Shown here: positions 17,517 to 25,211 of the stretch, piece after piece
Layout: each line of letters begins with the position of its first letter
How positions within the stretch are numbered: position 1 is the first letter of the stretch
Source of the DNA: Bog-159 sp963738345
GTDB lineage: Bacteria > Acidobacteriota > Terriglobia > Bryobacterales > Bryobacteraceae
Length of the DNA: 64,000 nt
NCBI GenBank assembly: GCA_963738345.1
Contig: CAVTWI010000002.1
Location: forward strand, 5,828,001-5,892,000
Direction: 5' to 3'
The notes under the pieces: model-generated
The model's input: only the letters and a program-made list of their open reading frames with translations
What the model was told of the DNA's origin: nothing
Database searches by the model: none
Program-made: the position numbers and the translations under genes

Positions 17517-18078
17517 ATGGTCCCGGCGTGCCGCCGCCGTATGCCTGGCGGAAATGATCCTTGGCTCTGTGCACCAGCACCCGCAAGTAATTCGGATCGA
17601 CGTGGAACATCCGGCAAACCTCCGTCTTGTCTAGTTCGTCCAGAAAAATCGCCTGTAGAATCTTCTTGTCTTTTGCCGGCAACACCGCGAATACATCGAC
17701 GATGATCCGTTTCATGTCGGCGTTCACCAGCCCGGCATCCGGGTCTTCTCTCGGATCTATGGGTTCTTCCACATGGTCGTCCCACTGCTCTTCCCGCCCA
17801 TCCAGCCGGCGGAATTCCCGCAGCACGTTGTCGCACACCCCATTGACGAATGCCCCAAACCGCTCCGGCGATTTCACTCCGCCGCCCTTCCGCAGGATCT
17901 TCAATACTCGCGCCAGCGTCTCCTGGCTCACGTCTTCGATCATCTGCAGCGATCGCAAACGCACCCGCAACTTCAAGAAAAGAGTGTTTCCAAAATACGC
18001 GGCAAAGTGGTCGCCTGTCTCGGAATCGCCTTCCGCCAGACGCTGAACATAGTCCTCGTTGAAGGATTCGAATGTCAA
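17497..18078 (-). CDS. Sigma-70 family (ECF-like) RNA polymerase sigma factor
   Basis: The 193-aa product has a region 2 (LRSLQMIEDVSQETLARVLKI-like; note the DVSQET core helix) and a region 4 helix-turn-helix (KTEVCRMFHVDPNYLRVLVH) with a basic recognition helix. No region 3 lies between them, as in ECF factors. The start appears to be a TTG at 18078, with no strong ribosome binding site, so the N-terminus is uncertain. No anti-sigma gene lies beside it. The 3' end overlaps ispF by 20 bases in convergent orientation. The upstream region contains a long palindrome. Confidence 0.82.
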   Translation of the reverse strand: MTFESFNEDYVQRLAEGDSETGDHFAAYFGNTLFLKLRVRLRSLQMIEDVSQETLARVLKILRKGGGVKSPERFGAFVNGVCDNVLREFRRLDGREEQWDDHVEEPIDPREDPDAGLVNADMKRIIVDVFAVLPAKDKKILQAIFLDELDKTEVCRMFHVDPNYLRVLVHRAKDHFRQAYGGGTPGPFNRHVE

Positions 18079-18181
18079 GCCGGTTGTGTGCCCTTGTAGC
18101 CTTATGTTATATTATGCGCATTCCCCGATCAGAAGGGGACAAAGAAGTTATTATTACAGGGTCAAATATGTTCGACGCGAC

Positions 18182-18209
18182 CCGGGTGGGGTTCTAGAAC
18201 TCCACCCGG
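18182..18209. promoter_or_regulatory. Near-perfect 28-bp palindrome upstream of the sigma-factor gene
   Basis: Arms CCGGGTGGG and TCCACCCGG flank a perfect 10-bp palindrome GTTCTAGAAC; only one position of the arm fails to match and would still form G-U in RNA. It lies about 105 bases upstream of the sigma gene start. No T-run follows on either side, so an operator for a dimeric regulator is as likely as a terminator. Confidence 0.6.
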
Positions 18210-18403
18210 CAAGCTTTCCTTCCTTGAGTCTCCACGCATCCAACTGGCTATCGTAAACGAGTTCACGCCACTATGCTACGGTTTCATGAACTTCGCGCCA
18301 CTACAACTTAGTCGATGGCTAACTCCCCGCCACCACTAATAGATTGCATCTAATTAATCAAACTCGAACTTACTTTGAATCAGGATCACACACCCGCCGG
18401 AAG

Positions 18404-18421
18404 CTATAGGACCTATAGGAC
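18404..18421. repeat. Tandem 9-mer
   Basis: CTATAGGAC occurs twice in direct tandem in the AT-richer region upstream of the HTH gene. It may be a binding site or chance. Confidence 0.5.
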
Positions 18422-18530
18422 GAATTGTCAGTTCCAATCTCGAAGATAATTTATCTCGTTGAAAACAAGACGAAATGCTCCGGATACTCCCGGAAACACG
18501 CTCACCGTCATGCTACGCTCGACGTCGAGT

Positions 18531-19265
18531 ATGGAACACACATCCGCAACACCCCTGACCACCGTCCAGCAGTGCGTCGCTGACGCTCTCGCCGCCGGCT
18601 GCACCCTGTCCGATGCGGCCGAAGCCAACCACGTCAATCGCGTCACCGTCTACCGCTGGATGAAAACCCTCCCCCAATTCACCGCCGCGCTCCGCAAGGG
18701 CCGCGCCGATTTTGCCATCACCCGCCGCGACGATCTCCACTACCTCAGCAATCGCGCCATCCAAACCCTCGTCGCCATCCTCGATAATCCGCGCTCCTCG
18801 CCCGCCGTTCTGCTTCGCGCCTCCATGTTCATCCTGCAGCGCCCTCAACTCCCCAAGACCGGCTGGACCATGCCCGAACCCGCGCCCAACCCCGATGGCG
18901 AGGTGCTCCTCGATTCCGCCATCATCGAAAAGGATTATGCCAACCTTCCCGGCGTCTATGGAATTGAAAGGGAAGAAGATACCGAACCGCAAGCGGCTCC
19001 CGAAGCGACCCCGGAGCCCGCCGCCGCCGAAACCCAATGCAACGAAATGCAACACGAAACGCCTGTTTCTGATGTTGCATCGCAGACCCGGCTCCGCTCT
19101 TGCCGGGCCGAAGACGAAGTCACCCCCGCCCGCGACGTAATGGCCGAAGTGATGGAGGAACTCGCGAACATTGAGGCCGAAGGCGATATGCTCATGGCCG
19201 AATACCGCCAACGACGCGACGCCGCCCGCGAAACTGGGAAGAAAAAGAACGACGATGTCGCTTAA
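18531..19265 (+). CDS. HTH-domain protein, terminase-small-subunit-like; paralogue of the gene at 29387
   Basis: The start is set at the ATG at 18531 because the sequence just before it is shared with the paralogue (CATGCTAC, CTC, CGTCGA, ATGGAAC), whereas further upstream they differ; the open frame begins at 18459. The 244-aa product has a helix-turn-helix (GCTLSDAAEANHVNRVTVYR, about residues 23-42), then a helical segment (NRAIQTLVAILDNPRSSPAV) and LPKTGWTMPEPAPNPDGEVL. The acidic C-terminal half is low complexity apart from CNEMQHETPVSDVAS and a final helical charged tail. It probably binds DNA; the exact role is unknown. It ends 10 bases from the convergent GH29 gene. Confidence 0.7.
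   Translation: MEHTSATPLTTVQQCVADALAAGCTLSDAAEANHVNRVTVYRWMKTLPQFTAALRKGRADFAITRRDDLHYLSNRAIQTLVAILDNPRSSPAVLLRASMFILQRPQLPKTGWTMPEPAPNPDGEVLLDSAIIEKDYANLPGVYGIEREEDTEPQAAPEATPEPAAAETQCNEMQHETPVSDVASQTRLRSCRAEDEVTPARDVMAEVMEELANIEAEGDMLMAEYRQRRDAARETGKKKNDDVA
19036..19080. repeat. Conserved DNA island inside the HTH gene, copy 1
   Basis: About 44 bases encoding the CNEMQHET segment are 84% identical to 29931-29974 although the flanking C-terminal coding sequence has diverged. It contains ATGCAAC twice and GTTGCAT once, so part can pair as an inverted repeat. Confidence 0.5.
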
Positions 19266-19275
19266 ACGCCGCCGA

Positions 19276-20772
19276 TCACGCGAACGTAATCTTTAACGTC
19301 GAAGCGTGCCGTGACACCTGCGTCGATGGCATCGGTACCCGCAGTCCACCTTCGTTCTGCGTCCACCGCATCATGCCCCGGTATCCCAGCAGTTGGATGC
19401 TCTCCACCTTCTCGGTTACCGCCGGCATCACCGCCACTTCGGCAGGCGACCCCATGACGAACGCGTAAAGTGTCGATCCCTTCGTCGTATACCGAATGTC
19501 CGCCGAAGTCAGATCCTTGCGGCCGCCCTCATTGAACGCCGCATCCGGTTTCAACTTCGTCCCCGGACCTTCGCCAAACACCTTCCACGGACGGCTTCCG
19601 TGAATGCCTTCGCTATTCACCGCCATCCAATCCGTGATCTCCCCGAGGATGCTCCGCTCCTCCGCATCCAGTTCGCCTGAATTCGGTAGCGGGAAGTTCA
19701 GTAGCAAATTGCCGTTGCGGCTCACGATATCGCACAACATATCGATTACCACCTTGGGCGATTTATACTTCTGACCGCGGCGGTAATGCCAGTCGCCCAC
19801 GCAAGTATCCGTCTGCCATGCGGTGGGCCAGATCTTGTCGACGATGCCGCGCTCTACATCCAGTACGCACGTCCCGGCGTCGCAATCTTCGCGCCGCTTG
19901 CTCGTGTAGACCGCCTCCACCTTGCCGCCATTCCGTTTGGCGCTCTCGTTGTAGTGGTGCGACACCAGCCTTAGCCCGTATTCTTCAAACGGCAGAGCGC
20001 CGTCCGTGTACAACAGGTCCGGTTGATATTGGTCCACCAGGTCCTGGATCCGCAACAGCCAGTGCTGCCGCCACGATTCCGGGATGCCGTCCGGGCCCCA
20101 TTGCAACTCGCCCTTGGCGAACTTCGCGCACGCCGCTTCATGATACAGATCCGCAAAATCCGGATTCACACCGTCGTACGGCACACCCGCCAACGGACCC
20201 GTCAGATCGCTGCCATGGCTCACCGCGAACCACTTATAACTGATCCAAAGATGTTCGCTAACGCCGAATTTCAACCCCTCCCGCATCGCGGCCTTGCGGA
20301 ACATGCCCACCACATCCTTGTGCGGACCCATGTTCACCGAGTTCCACCGCGTATGCTTTGAGTTCCAAAGGTCGAAATTGTCGTGATGCACGCCCATGCT
20401 CACGAAGTACTTGGCGCCGGCCTTCTTGTACAACCCCACCAAATGGTCGGGATCGAACTTGTCACCCTTCCACGTGGGGATCACATCCTTGAAGCCGAAC
20501 TTGCTGGGATGCCCGTAGGTCGCTACATGATACTTGTACTGCGCGCTGCCCTGCATGTACATATTGCGCGCATACCAGTCCCCCGCCTCGGGCGCGGATT
20601 GCGGACCCCAATGCGCCCAGATGCCGAACTTGGCGTCCCGGAACCATTCAGGTATCTGGTACTCCTTCAGCGATGCGCGTGTCGGTTGAAAGCTGGTGGC
20701 TGCGCGGGAAAGGCGCGGAACGGCGAAACTCCCGGCAAGCAAGCCGAGCGCATCTCTTCGAGTCAGCGGCAT
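19276..20772 (-). CDS. Exported alpha-L-fucosidase (GH29)
   Basis: The 498-aa protein starts with a Tat-type signal (MPLTRRDALGLLAGSFAVPR). The catalytic domain shows GH29 features: PEWFRDAKFGIWAHWGPQSA, the HHDNFDLWNSKHTRWNSVNM strand, and the nucleophile Asp257 in LLYTDGALPFEEYG. A C-terminal beta-sandwich (from about residue 410) is present. It would remove alpha-L-fucose from glycans outside the cytoplasm. tatA lies directly upstream, 12 bases away, so the substrate and a translocase component are probably co-transcribed. The acid/base residue cannot be assigned by eye, as is usual in this family. Confidence 0.9.
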   Translation of the reverse strand: MPLTRRDALGLLAGSFAVPRLSRAATSFQPTRASLKEYQIPEWFRDAKFGIWAHWGPQSAPEAGDWYARNMYMQGSAQYKYHVATYGHPSKFGFKDVIPTWKGDKFDPDHLVGLYKKAGAKYFVSMGVHHDNFDLWNSKHTRWNSVNMGPHKDVVGMFRKAAMREGLKFGVSEHLWISYKWFAVSHGSDLTGPLAGVPYDGVNPDFADLYHEAACAKFAKGELQWGPDGIPESWRQHWLLRIQDLVDQYQPDLLYTDGALPFEEYGLRLVSHHYNESAKRNGGKVEAVYTSKRREDCDAGTCVLDVERGIVDKIWPTAWQTDTCVGDWHYRRGQKYKSPKVVIDMLCDIVSRNGNLLLNFPLPNSGELDAEERSILGEITDWMAVNSEGIHGSRPWKVFGEGPGTKLKPDAAFNEGGRKDLTSADIRYTTKGSTLYAFVMGSPAEVAVMPAVTEKVESIQLLGYRGMMRWTQNEGGLRVPMPSTQVSRHASTLKITFA

Positions 20773-20784
20773 GTTAGAAGCGAA

Positions 20785-20970
20785 CTAATCTTTCGGTTGG
20801 GGCGGCGGAACGTCGTCCGGATTATTGACGCTCTTCAAAGAATCTTTGAAGCTCCGAATGCCCTGCGCCAGACCCTTCCCCAACTCGGGAAGTTTTTGGG
20901 GACCGAAAAACAGCAGGGCGATCGCCAGAATAATCAGCAGATGCCTGGGTTGCAGCAAATCTTCAATCAT
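20785..20970 (-). CDS. tatA: TatA/E-type twin-arginine translocase subunit
   Basis: The 61-aa protein has one N-terminal membrane helix (LLIILAIALLFFGPQKLPEL), the FGPQKLPELGKGLAQGIRSF hinge and amphipathic helix, and a short Pro/Asp tail. This is the full length and layout of TatA/TatE, which forms the pore for folded proteins. No tatB or tatC is nearby. It precedes the Tat-dependent GH29 gene on the same strand. Confidence 0.92.
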   Translation of the reverse strand: MIEDLLQPRHLLIILAIALLFFGPQKLPELGKGLAQGIRSFKDSLKSVNNPDDVPPPQPKD

Positions 20971-21061
20971 TGTTGGACCTGTCCAGATGGTATCACAGCC
21001 GTAAATGCCCCGCTGGACCTAACCGCACCCCATACCGAATTCGCTACCATAACTGAATCGC

Positions 21062-21715
21062 ATGCCCGACGCCCTCGCCGACCTCCTCCAGTTCTCCTTC
21101 GTCGCGCTGACGTCCGTCTTCTTCCTCGTCGATCCCATCGCCGCCATCCCCACCTTCCTCGCTATGACCGCCGATCATGACAGTCTCGATCGCCGCCACA
21201 TGGCCAAGCGCGCCGCCGGCACCTGCCTCGTCGTCCTTACCGGGTTCGCGGCCGCCGGCAAGCTCATCTTCCGCCTCTTCGGCATCACCCTGCCAGCCTT
21301 CAAAATCGCCGGAGGCGTGATCCTTCTCCTGATCGGCCTCGACATGCTGCGCGCCCGCCGCTCCGCCACCAAGGAAACTCCCGGCGAAGCCGAAGAAGGC
21401 GCCGGTAAAGACGACGTCGGCATCATCCCGCTCGGCATCCCTATGCTGGCTGGCCCCGGAGCCATCTCCACCGTCATGGTGCTAATCGGCGGCGTGCCCA
21501 ACTGGTGGTATGCCGTCCCCGTTTTCCTGGCCATCGCCATCGTCTCGGTGCTCTCTTATTGGGTGCTCGCCGGAGCCGACCGTGTCCGTCAATACCTCGG
21601 CGAAACCGGCATCCGCATTCTCACCCGTCTGATGGGCCTCATGCTCACCGCCATAGCCATTCAGTTCATGCTCAACGGTCTGTCCGACGTCGGGCTCACC
21701 AAAGCCGTCCACTAA
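21062..21715 (+). CDS. MarC-family integral membrane protein
   Basis: The 217-aa protein has six predicted membrane segments and the MarC pattern FFLVDPIAAIPTFLAMTADH near the N-terminus, FGITLPAFKIAGGVILLLIG in the middle, and GIIPLGIPMLAGPGAISTVM (in sequence IIPLGIPMLAGPGAIST). A charged loop (residues about 100-120) separates the two halves. The family's transport function is not established. It precedes the oxidoreductase gene by 50 bases, with no clear functional link. Confidence 0.88.
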   Translation: MPDALADLLQFSFVALTSVFFLVDPIAAIPTFLAMTADHDSLDRRHMAKRAAGTCLVVLTGFAAAGKLIFRLFGITLPAFKIAGGVILLLIGLDMLRARRSATKETPGEAEEGAGKDDVGIIPLGIPMLAGPGAISTVMVLIGGVPNWWYAVPVFLAIAIVSVLSYWVLAGADRVRQYLGETGIRILTRLMGLMLTAIAIQFMLNGLSDVGLTKAVH

Positions 21716-21765
21716 CCTGCGGGTGTGAAGCGTAACGCTGGTGCCAGGCATGCAGGAATTCCCGC

Positions 21766-24711
21766 GTGAACCTTACAATTGACGGTGTTTCCGTAGGTGC
21801 CGATCCTGGCGAACTGTTGGTGGATGTAATCAATCGCTCGGGTCACGCGCTCCCCCAAATCTGTTACCACCCGCAACTTGGGCCCATCCAAACCTGCGAT
21901 ACCTGCATGGTGGAGCTCGATGGCGAACTCGTTCGCGCTTGCGGTGTCAAACTCGACCGCCAGGCGCATGTGCTGATCAATTCCAAGCGCGCCCAAGCTG
22001 CCCGACTCGCTGCCATGGACGTCGTTCTCGGTAATCACGAACTGTATTGCACCGTATGCGATAACAACAACCAGAATTGCACCGTACACAACACCACCGC
22101 CCTCATGAAGGTGGAGCACCAGGAGCGGCCCTTCCGCCCCAAGCCCTATGAAGTCGATAATTCCAACCCGTTCTACCGCTACGATCCGGATCAGTGCATT
22201 CTTTGCGGCCGCTGCGTGGAAGCTTGCCAAAACCTGCAGGTTAATGAGACCCTCACCATCCGCTGGGAAGATCCCCACCCGCGCGTGCTATGGGACGGCG
22301 GTACTACCATCGCCGGCTCCAGTTGCGTCTCTTGCGGGCACTGCGTGACCGTCTGCCCCTGCAACGCGCTGATGGAAAAATCGATGCTCGGCCAAGCCGG
22401 CTTCCTCACCGGCTTGCCGCAAAAGTCCTTGCAACAGATGATTGAAGTTGTAAAAGCGGTCGAACCCGAAACCGGCTACGGGCCCATCCTCAAAGTCTCC
22501 CAAGCCGAATCCGCCATGCGAAATTATCGCGTCAAACGCACTAAGACTGTATGCACGTATTGCGGCGTGGGCTGTAGCTTCGAAATGTGGACCAAAGAAC
22601 GCCATATCCTGAAAGTCGAGCCGTTGGAAGGACCAGCTAACGGTGTTTCCACGTGCGTGAAAGGCAAATTCGCCTGGGATTTCATCAACAGCGAAGACCG
22701 CATCACCAAGCCGCTAGTCCGCGAAGGCGATAGCTTTCGCGAAACCACCTGGGACGAAGCCCTCTCGCTGGTCGCCGCCAAGCTTGGCGCCGTCAAACGC
22801 GATTTCGGACCGGATGCCATCGAGTTCATCTCTTCTTCGAAATGCACCAATGAAGAAAGCTACCTGATGCAGAAATTGGCCCGCGCCGTGGTAGGCACCA
22901 ACAACATCGATAACTGCTCCCGCTACTGCCAGACACCCGCCACCAAGGGCCTCTCGCGCACCGTGAAATACGGCGGCGATACCGGATCCATCAGCGATAT
23001 CGAAATGGCCGGTCTCGTCATCATCGTGGGCAGCAATACGGCGGAAAGCCATCCCGTGCTGGCTACCCGTGTTAAACGCGCCCACAAACTGCGCGGCCAG
23101 CGCCTGATCGTCGCCGACTTGCGCGAGAACGAAATGGCCCAGCGCGCCGATATCCGGTTGCACCCCAAACCCAGCACCGACATGGTCTGGATCTCCGCTG
23201 TCAGCCGCTACATCCTGCACAGCGGCCAAGCCCGCATGGATTTCGTCGAGCGCTGGGTGAATAACTTCGACGCCTTCCGCCAGAGCCTCGAACCCTTCAC
23301 CCTTGAAATGGCGGAGCGCGTCACCGGCGTTCCCGCCGCGCAAATCCAGCAAGTCGCCGAAGAGATCGTCAAAGCGGACGGCGTCTGCGTGCTGTGGGCC
23401 ATGGGCGTAACCCAGCACTGCGGCGGTTCCGATACCTCGACCGCCATTTCGAACCTGCTGCTGCTCACCGGCAATTACATGCGTCCCGGAGCCGGAGCTT
23501 ACCCCCTACGCGGCCACAACAACGTTCAGGGCGCTAGCGATTTCGGCTCCATGCCCGCCTTCCTTCCCGGCTACCAACCGGTGGACGACCCGGAGGTGAA
23601 AGAGCGCTTCCTGAAAGAGTGGGGCGCTCCTGTTCCCGAAAAGAAGGGCCTCGACAATCACGAAATGGTGCGCGCCATCGAAGAGGGCAAAATGAAAGCT
23701 CTCTACGTAATTGGCGAGGACGTGATTACGTCAGACGCTAACTACGGTGTCGTCGACGGAGCCCTGCGCAAGCTCGACTTCTTCGTCCTGCAGGATCTTT
23801 TCTTCACCAAGACCGCCCGCTATGCCGACGTAATCCTTCCCGCCGCCGCCAGCCTCGAAAAAGAGGGAACCTTCACGAACACCGAGCGCCGCATCCAGCG
23901 CCTCTATCGCGTCTTTGAGCCGCTCGGCGAAACGAGGCCCGATTGGCAGATCATTCAAGACATCGCCAACCGCTTGGGAGCGAATTGGAAATACACGCAT
24001 CCATCCGAAGTGATGGACGAAGCCGCCCGCCTATGCCCCATCTTCGCCGGCGTCAACTACCAAAGACTGGAAGGCTACAAATCGCTGCAATGGCCCGTGC
24101 ATGCGGACGGGCAGGATGAACCCCTTCTCTTCACCAAAAAGTTTCCTTTCCCCGACGGCAAGGCCAAGTTTCATCCGCTCGAATGGATCGAACCCTGCGA
24201 ACAGGCCGGTAGCGAATTCGATCTACATCTGAATAACGGCCGCGTCCTCGAACACTTCGAGGTGGGCAATATGACTTACCGCGTCAAGGGCTGCGCTGAA
24301 ATCACCCCAAATACGTTCCTCGAAGTCTCTCCCGAACTCGCCGCCGAACGGGGTATTCGCGACGGAACCCTAGTTGAACTGCGATCGCGTCGCGGATCCT
24401 TGCAGGTCCGTGTCCTGGTTACCGATCGCGTCACAGGCAAAGAGTTGTACATGGCTATGAACACCACCGAATTCCCCGTGAACATGCTCACCGGATCCGA
24501 CGTCGATCGCGCCACCCACACCCCCGCATATAAGGAAACAGCCGTACAACTGCACATCATCGGGCAGGAGGAGCCGCCCTTGCCCCGCGAGAACTTCCGC
24601 TTCGGCCATAGAACCCCGCAAGATGGCGTAGAGGTAGAACGAAAGTGGCGTCGACCCGCATACCACCAGCCCGGCGGCAACCTGGTGCAACTTCAGATGA
24701 CCGAGAGGTAA
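21766..24711 (+). CDS. YjgC/FdhF-type molybdopterin oxidoreductase with NuoG-like Fe-S N-terminus
   Basis: GTG start behind AGGAA. The 981-aa protein has a [2Fe-2S] domain (C33, C44, C47, C59), a His-Cys3 cluster (H91, C95, C98, C105), two ferredoxin [4Fe-4S] clusters (C144-C154 and C187-C197), the molybdopterin-domain cluster (C263, C266, C270, C297) and the bis-MGD domains to the C-terminal dinucleotide-binding barrel. The metal ligand is Cys388 in DNCSRYCQTP, followed by Gln where proven formate dehydrogenases have His. Annotated relatives are called formate dehydrogenase alpha subunits; Bacillus YjgC has the same layout and the same partner gene. The substrate is thus likely but not proven to be formate. 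Cytoplasmic. Confidence 0.88.
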   Translation: MNLTIDGVSVGADPGELLVDVINRSGHALPQICYHPQLGPIQTCDTCMVELDGELVRACGVKLDRQAHVLINSKRAQAARLAAMDVVLGNHELYCTVCDNNNQNCTVHNTTALMKVEHQERPFRPKPYEVDNSNPFYRYDPDQCILCGRCVEACQNLQVNETLTIRWEDPHPRVLWDGGTTIAGSSCVSCGHCVTVCPCNALMEKSMLGQAGFLTGLPQKSLQQMIEVVKAVEPETGYGPILKVSQAESAMRNYRVKRTKTVCTYCGVGCSFEMWTKERHILKVEPLEGPANGVSTCVKGKFAWDFINSEDRITKPLVREGDSFRETTWDEALSLVAAKLGAVKRDFGPDAIEFISSSKCTNEESYLMQKLARAVVGTNNIDNCSRYCQTPATKGLSRTVKYGGDTGSISDIEMAGLVIIVGSNTAESHPVLATRVKRAHKLRGQRLIVADLRENEMAQRADIRLHPKPSTDMVWISAVSRYILHSGQARMDFVERWVNNFDAFRQSLEPFTLEMAERVTGVPAAQIQQVAEEIVKADGVCVLWAMGVTQHCGGSDTSTAISNLLLLTGNYMRPGAGAYPLRGHNNVQGASDFGSMPAFLPGYQPVDDPEVKERFLKEWGAPVPEKKGLDNHEMVRAIEEGKMKALYVIGEDVITSDANYGVVDGALRKLDFFVLQDLFFTKTARYADVILPAAASLEKEGTFTNTERRIQRLYRVFEPLGETRPDWQIIQDIANRLGANWKYTHPSEVMDEAARLCPIFAGVNYQRLEGYKSLQWPVHADGQDEPLLFTKKFPFPDGKAKFHPLEWIEPCEQAGSEFDLHLNNGRVLEHFEVGNMTYRVKGCAEITPNTFLEVSPELAAERGIRDGTLVELRSRRGSLQVRVLVTDRVTGKELYMAMNTTEFPVNMLTGSDVDRATHTPAYKETAVQLHIIGQEEPPLPRENFRFGHRTPQDGVEVERKWRRPAYHQPGGNLVQLQMTER

Positions 24712-24716
24712 CTAAA

Positions 24717-25184
24717 ATGGCGGAACCTATTCATCTACAAATCGTAAAAGCCGATCCCGTGCGCGACCTGCGGGCTCGCCTCGACGCCGCACCCGTGGAG
24801 CATGCCAACGCCGTCCTCTCGGCCTACGCCCTCCTGCAGGAATTGCAGGATCGCGGCGTCCTCGACTTCCTGCGCGGCGTGACCGGCGCGGGCGGCGACA
24901 TTATCACGGCATTGTCCGAAGCCGCCAACACTCCCCAAACGATCGCCGGCATCCGCAATGCCTTGGCCCTCTTGAAAATTCTGGGTAGCATCGATCCCGG
25001 CCTTCTTCATCAACTCGCCGAAATCGTCAGCGCGAACGCGCAGCCCACCGCCGAGCCACCCGGCTTCTGGAAAACCGTGCGCCGCCTGGGCAGCAAGGAA
25101 AGTCGCCGTGCCATCGGCGCCGCGGCTTACGGCCTACAGGTATTTGGCCGCGTTCTGATCGCCCGGCAGATGCAGAAACCGTAA
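24717..25184 (+). CDS. DUF1641 protein (YjgD-like), partner of the oxidoreductase
   Basis: ATG at 24717, five bases after the oxidoreductase stop, with GAGAGG upstream. The 155-aa protein is mostly helical and shows the DUF1641 core (VLDFLRGVTGAGGDIITALS, then GIRNALALLKILGSIDPGLL). DUF1641 proteins are encoded directly after YjgC-type oxidoreductases in Bacillus and others, so it is probably an accessory or subunit. Its biochemical role is unknown. Confidence 0.85.
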   Translation: MAEPIHLQIVKADPVRDLRARLDAAPVEHANAVLSAYALLQELQDRGVLDFLRGVTGAGGDIITALSEAANTPQTIAGIRNALALLKILGSIDPGLLHQLAEIVSANAQPTAEPPGFWKTVRRLGSKESRRAIGAAAYGLQVFGRVLIARQMQKP

Positions 25185-25211
25185 GCCCGCTATCCGGTTA
25201 CTATACGTGTT

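Larger units (their letters stand above)
18079..18530. other. 452-bp non-coding region between divergent sigma-factor and HTH genes
   Basis: No plausible gene is seen. It is AT-richer than its surroundings and holds a small CCCC/GGGG inverted repeat near 18124-18138, the palindrome at 18182-18209, a tandem 9-mer at 18404-18421, and the upstream box shared by the two HTH paralogues near 18510-18530. Confidence 0.6.

Noticed and set aside
18459..18530. Longer N-terminus of the first HTH gene
   Set aside because: Homology with the paralogue begins in the non-coding box just before the ATG at 18531; upstream codons are not conserved.
18079..18530. tRNA or other structured RNA gene
   Set aside because: No cloverleaf or conserved RNA motif found by eye, only isolated inverted repeats.
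22900..22960. Selenocysteine at the oxidoreductase active site
   Set aside because: The metal ligand is encoded by a normal Cys codon (TGC), not TGA, and no SECIS-like hairpin was seen.
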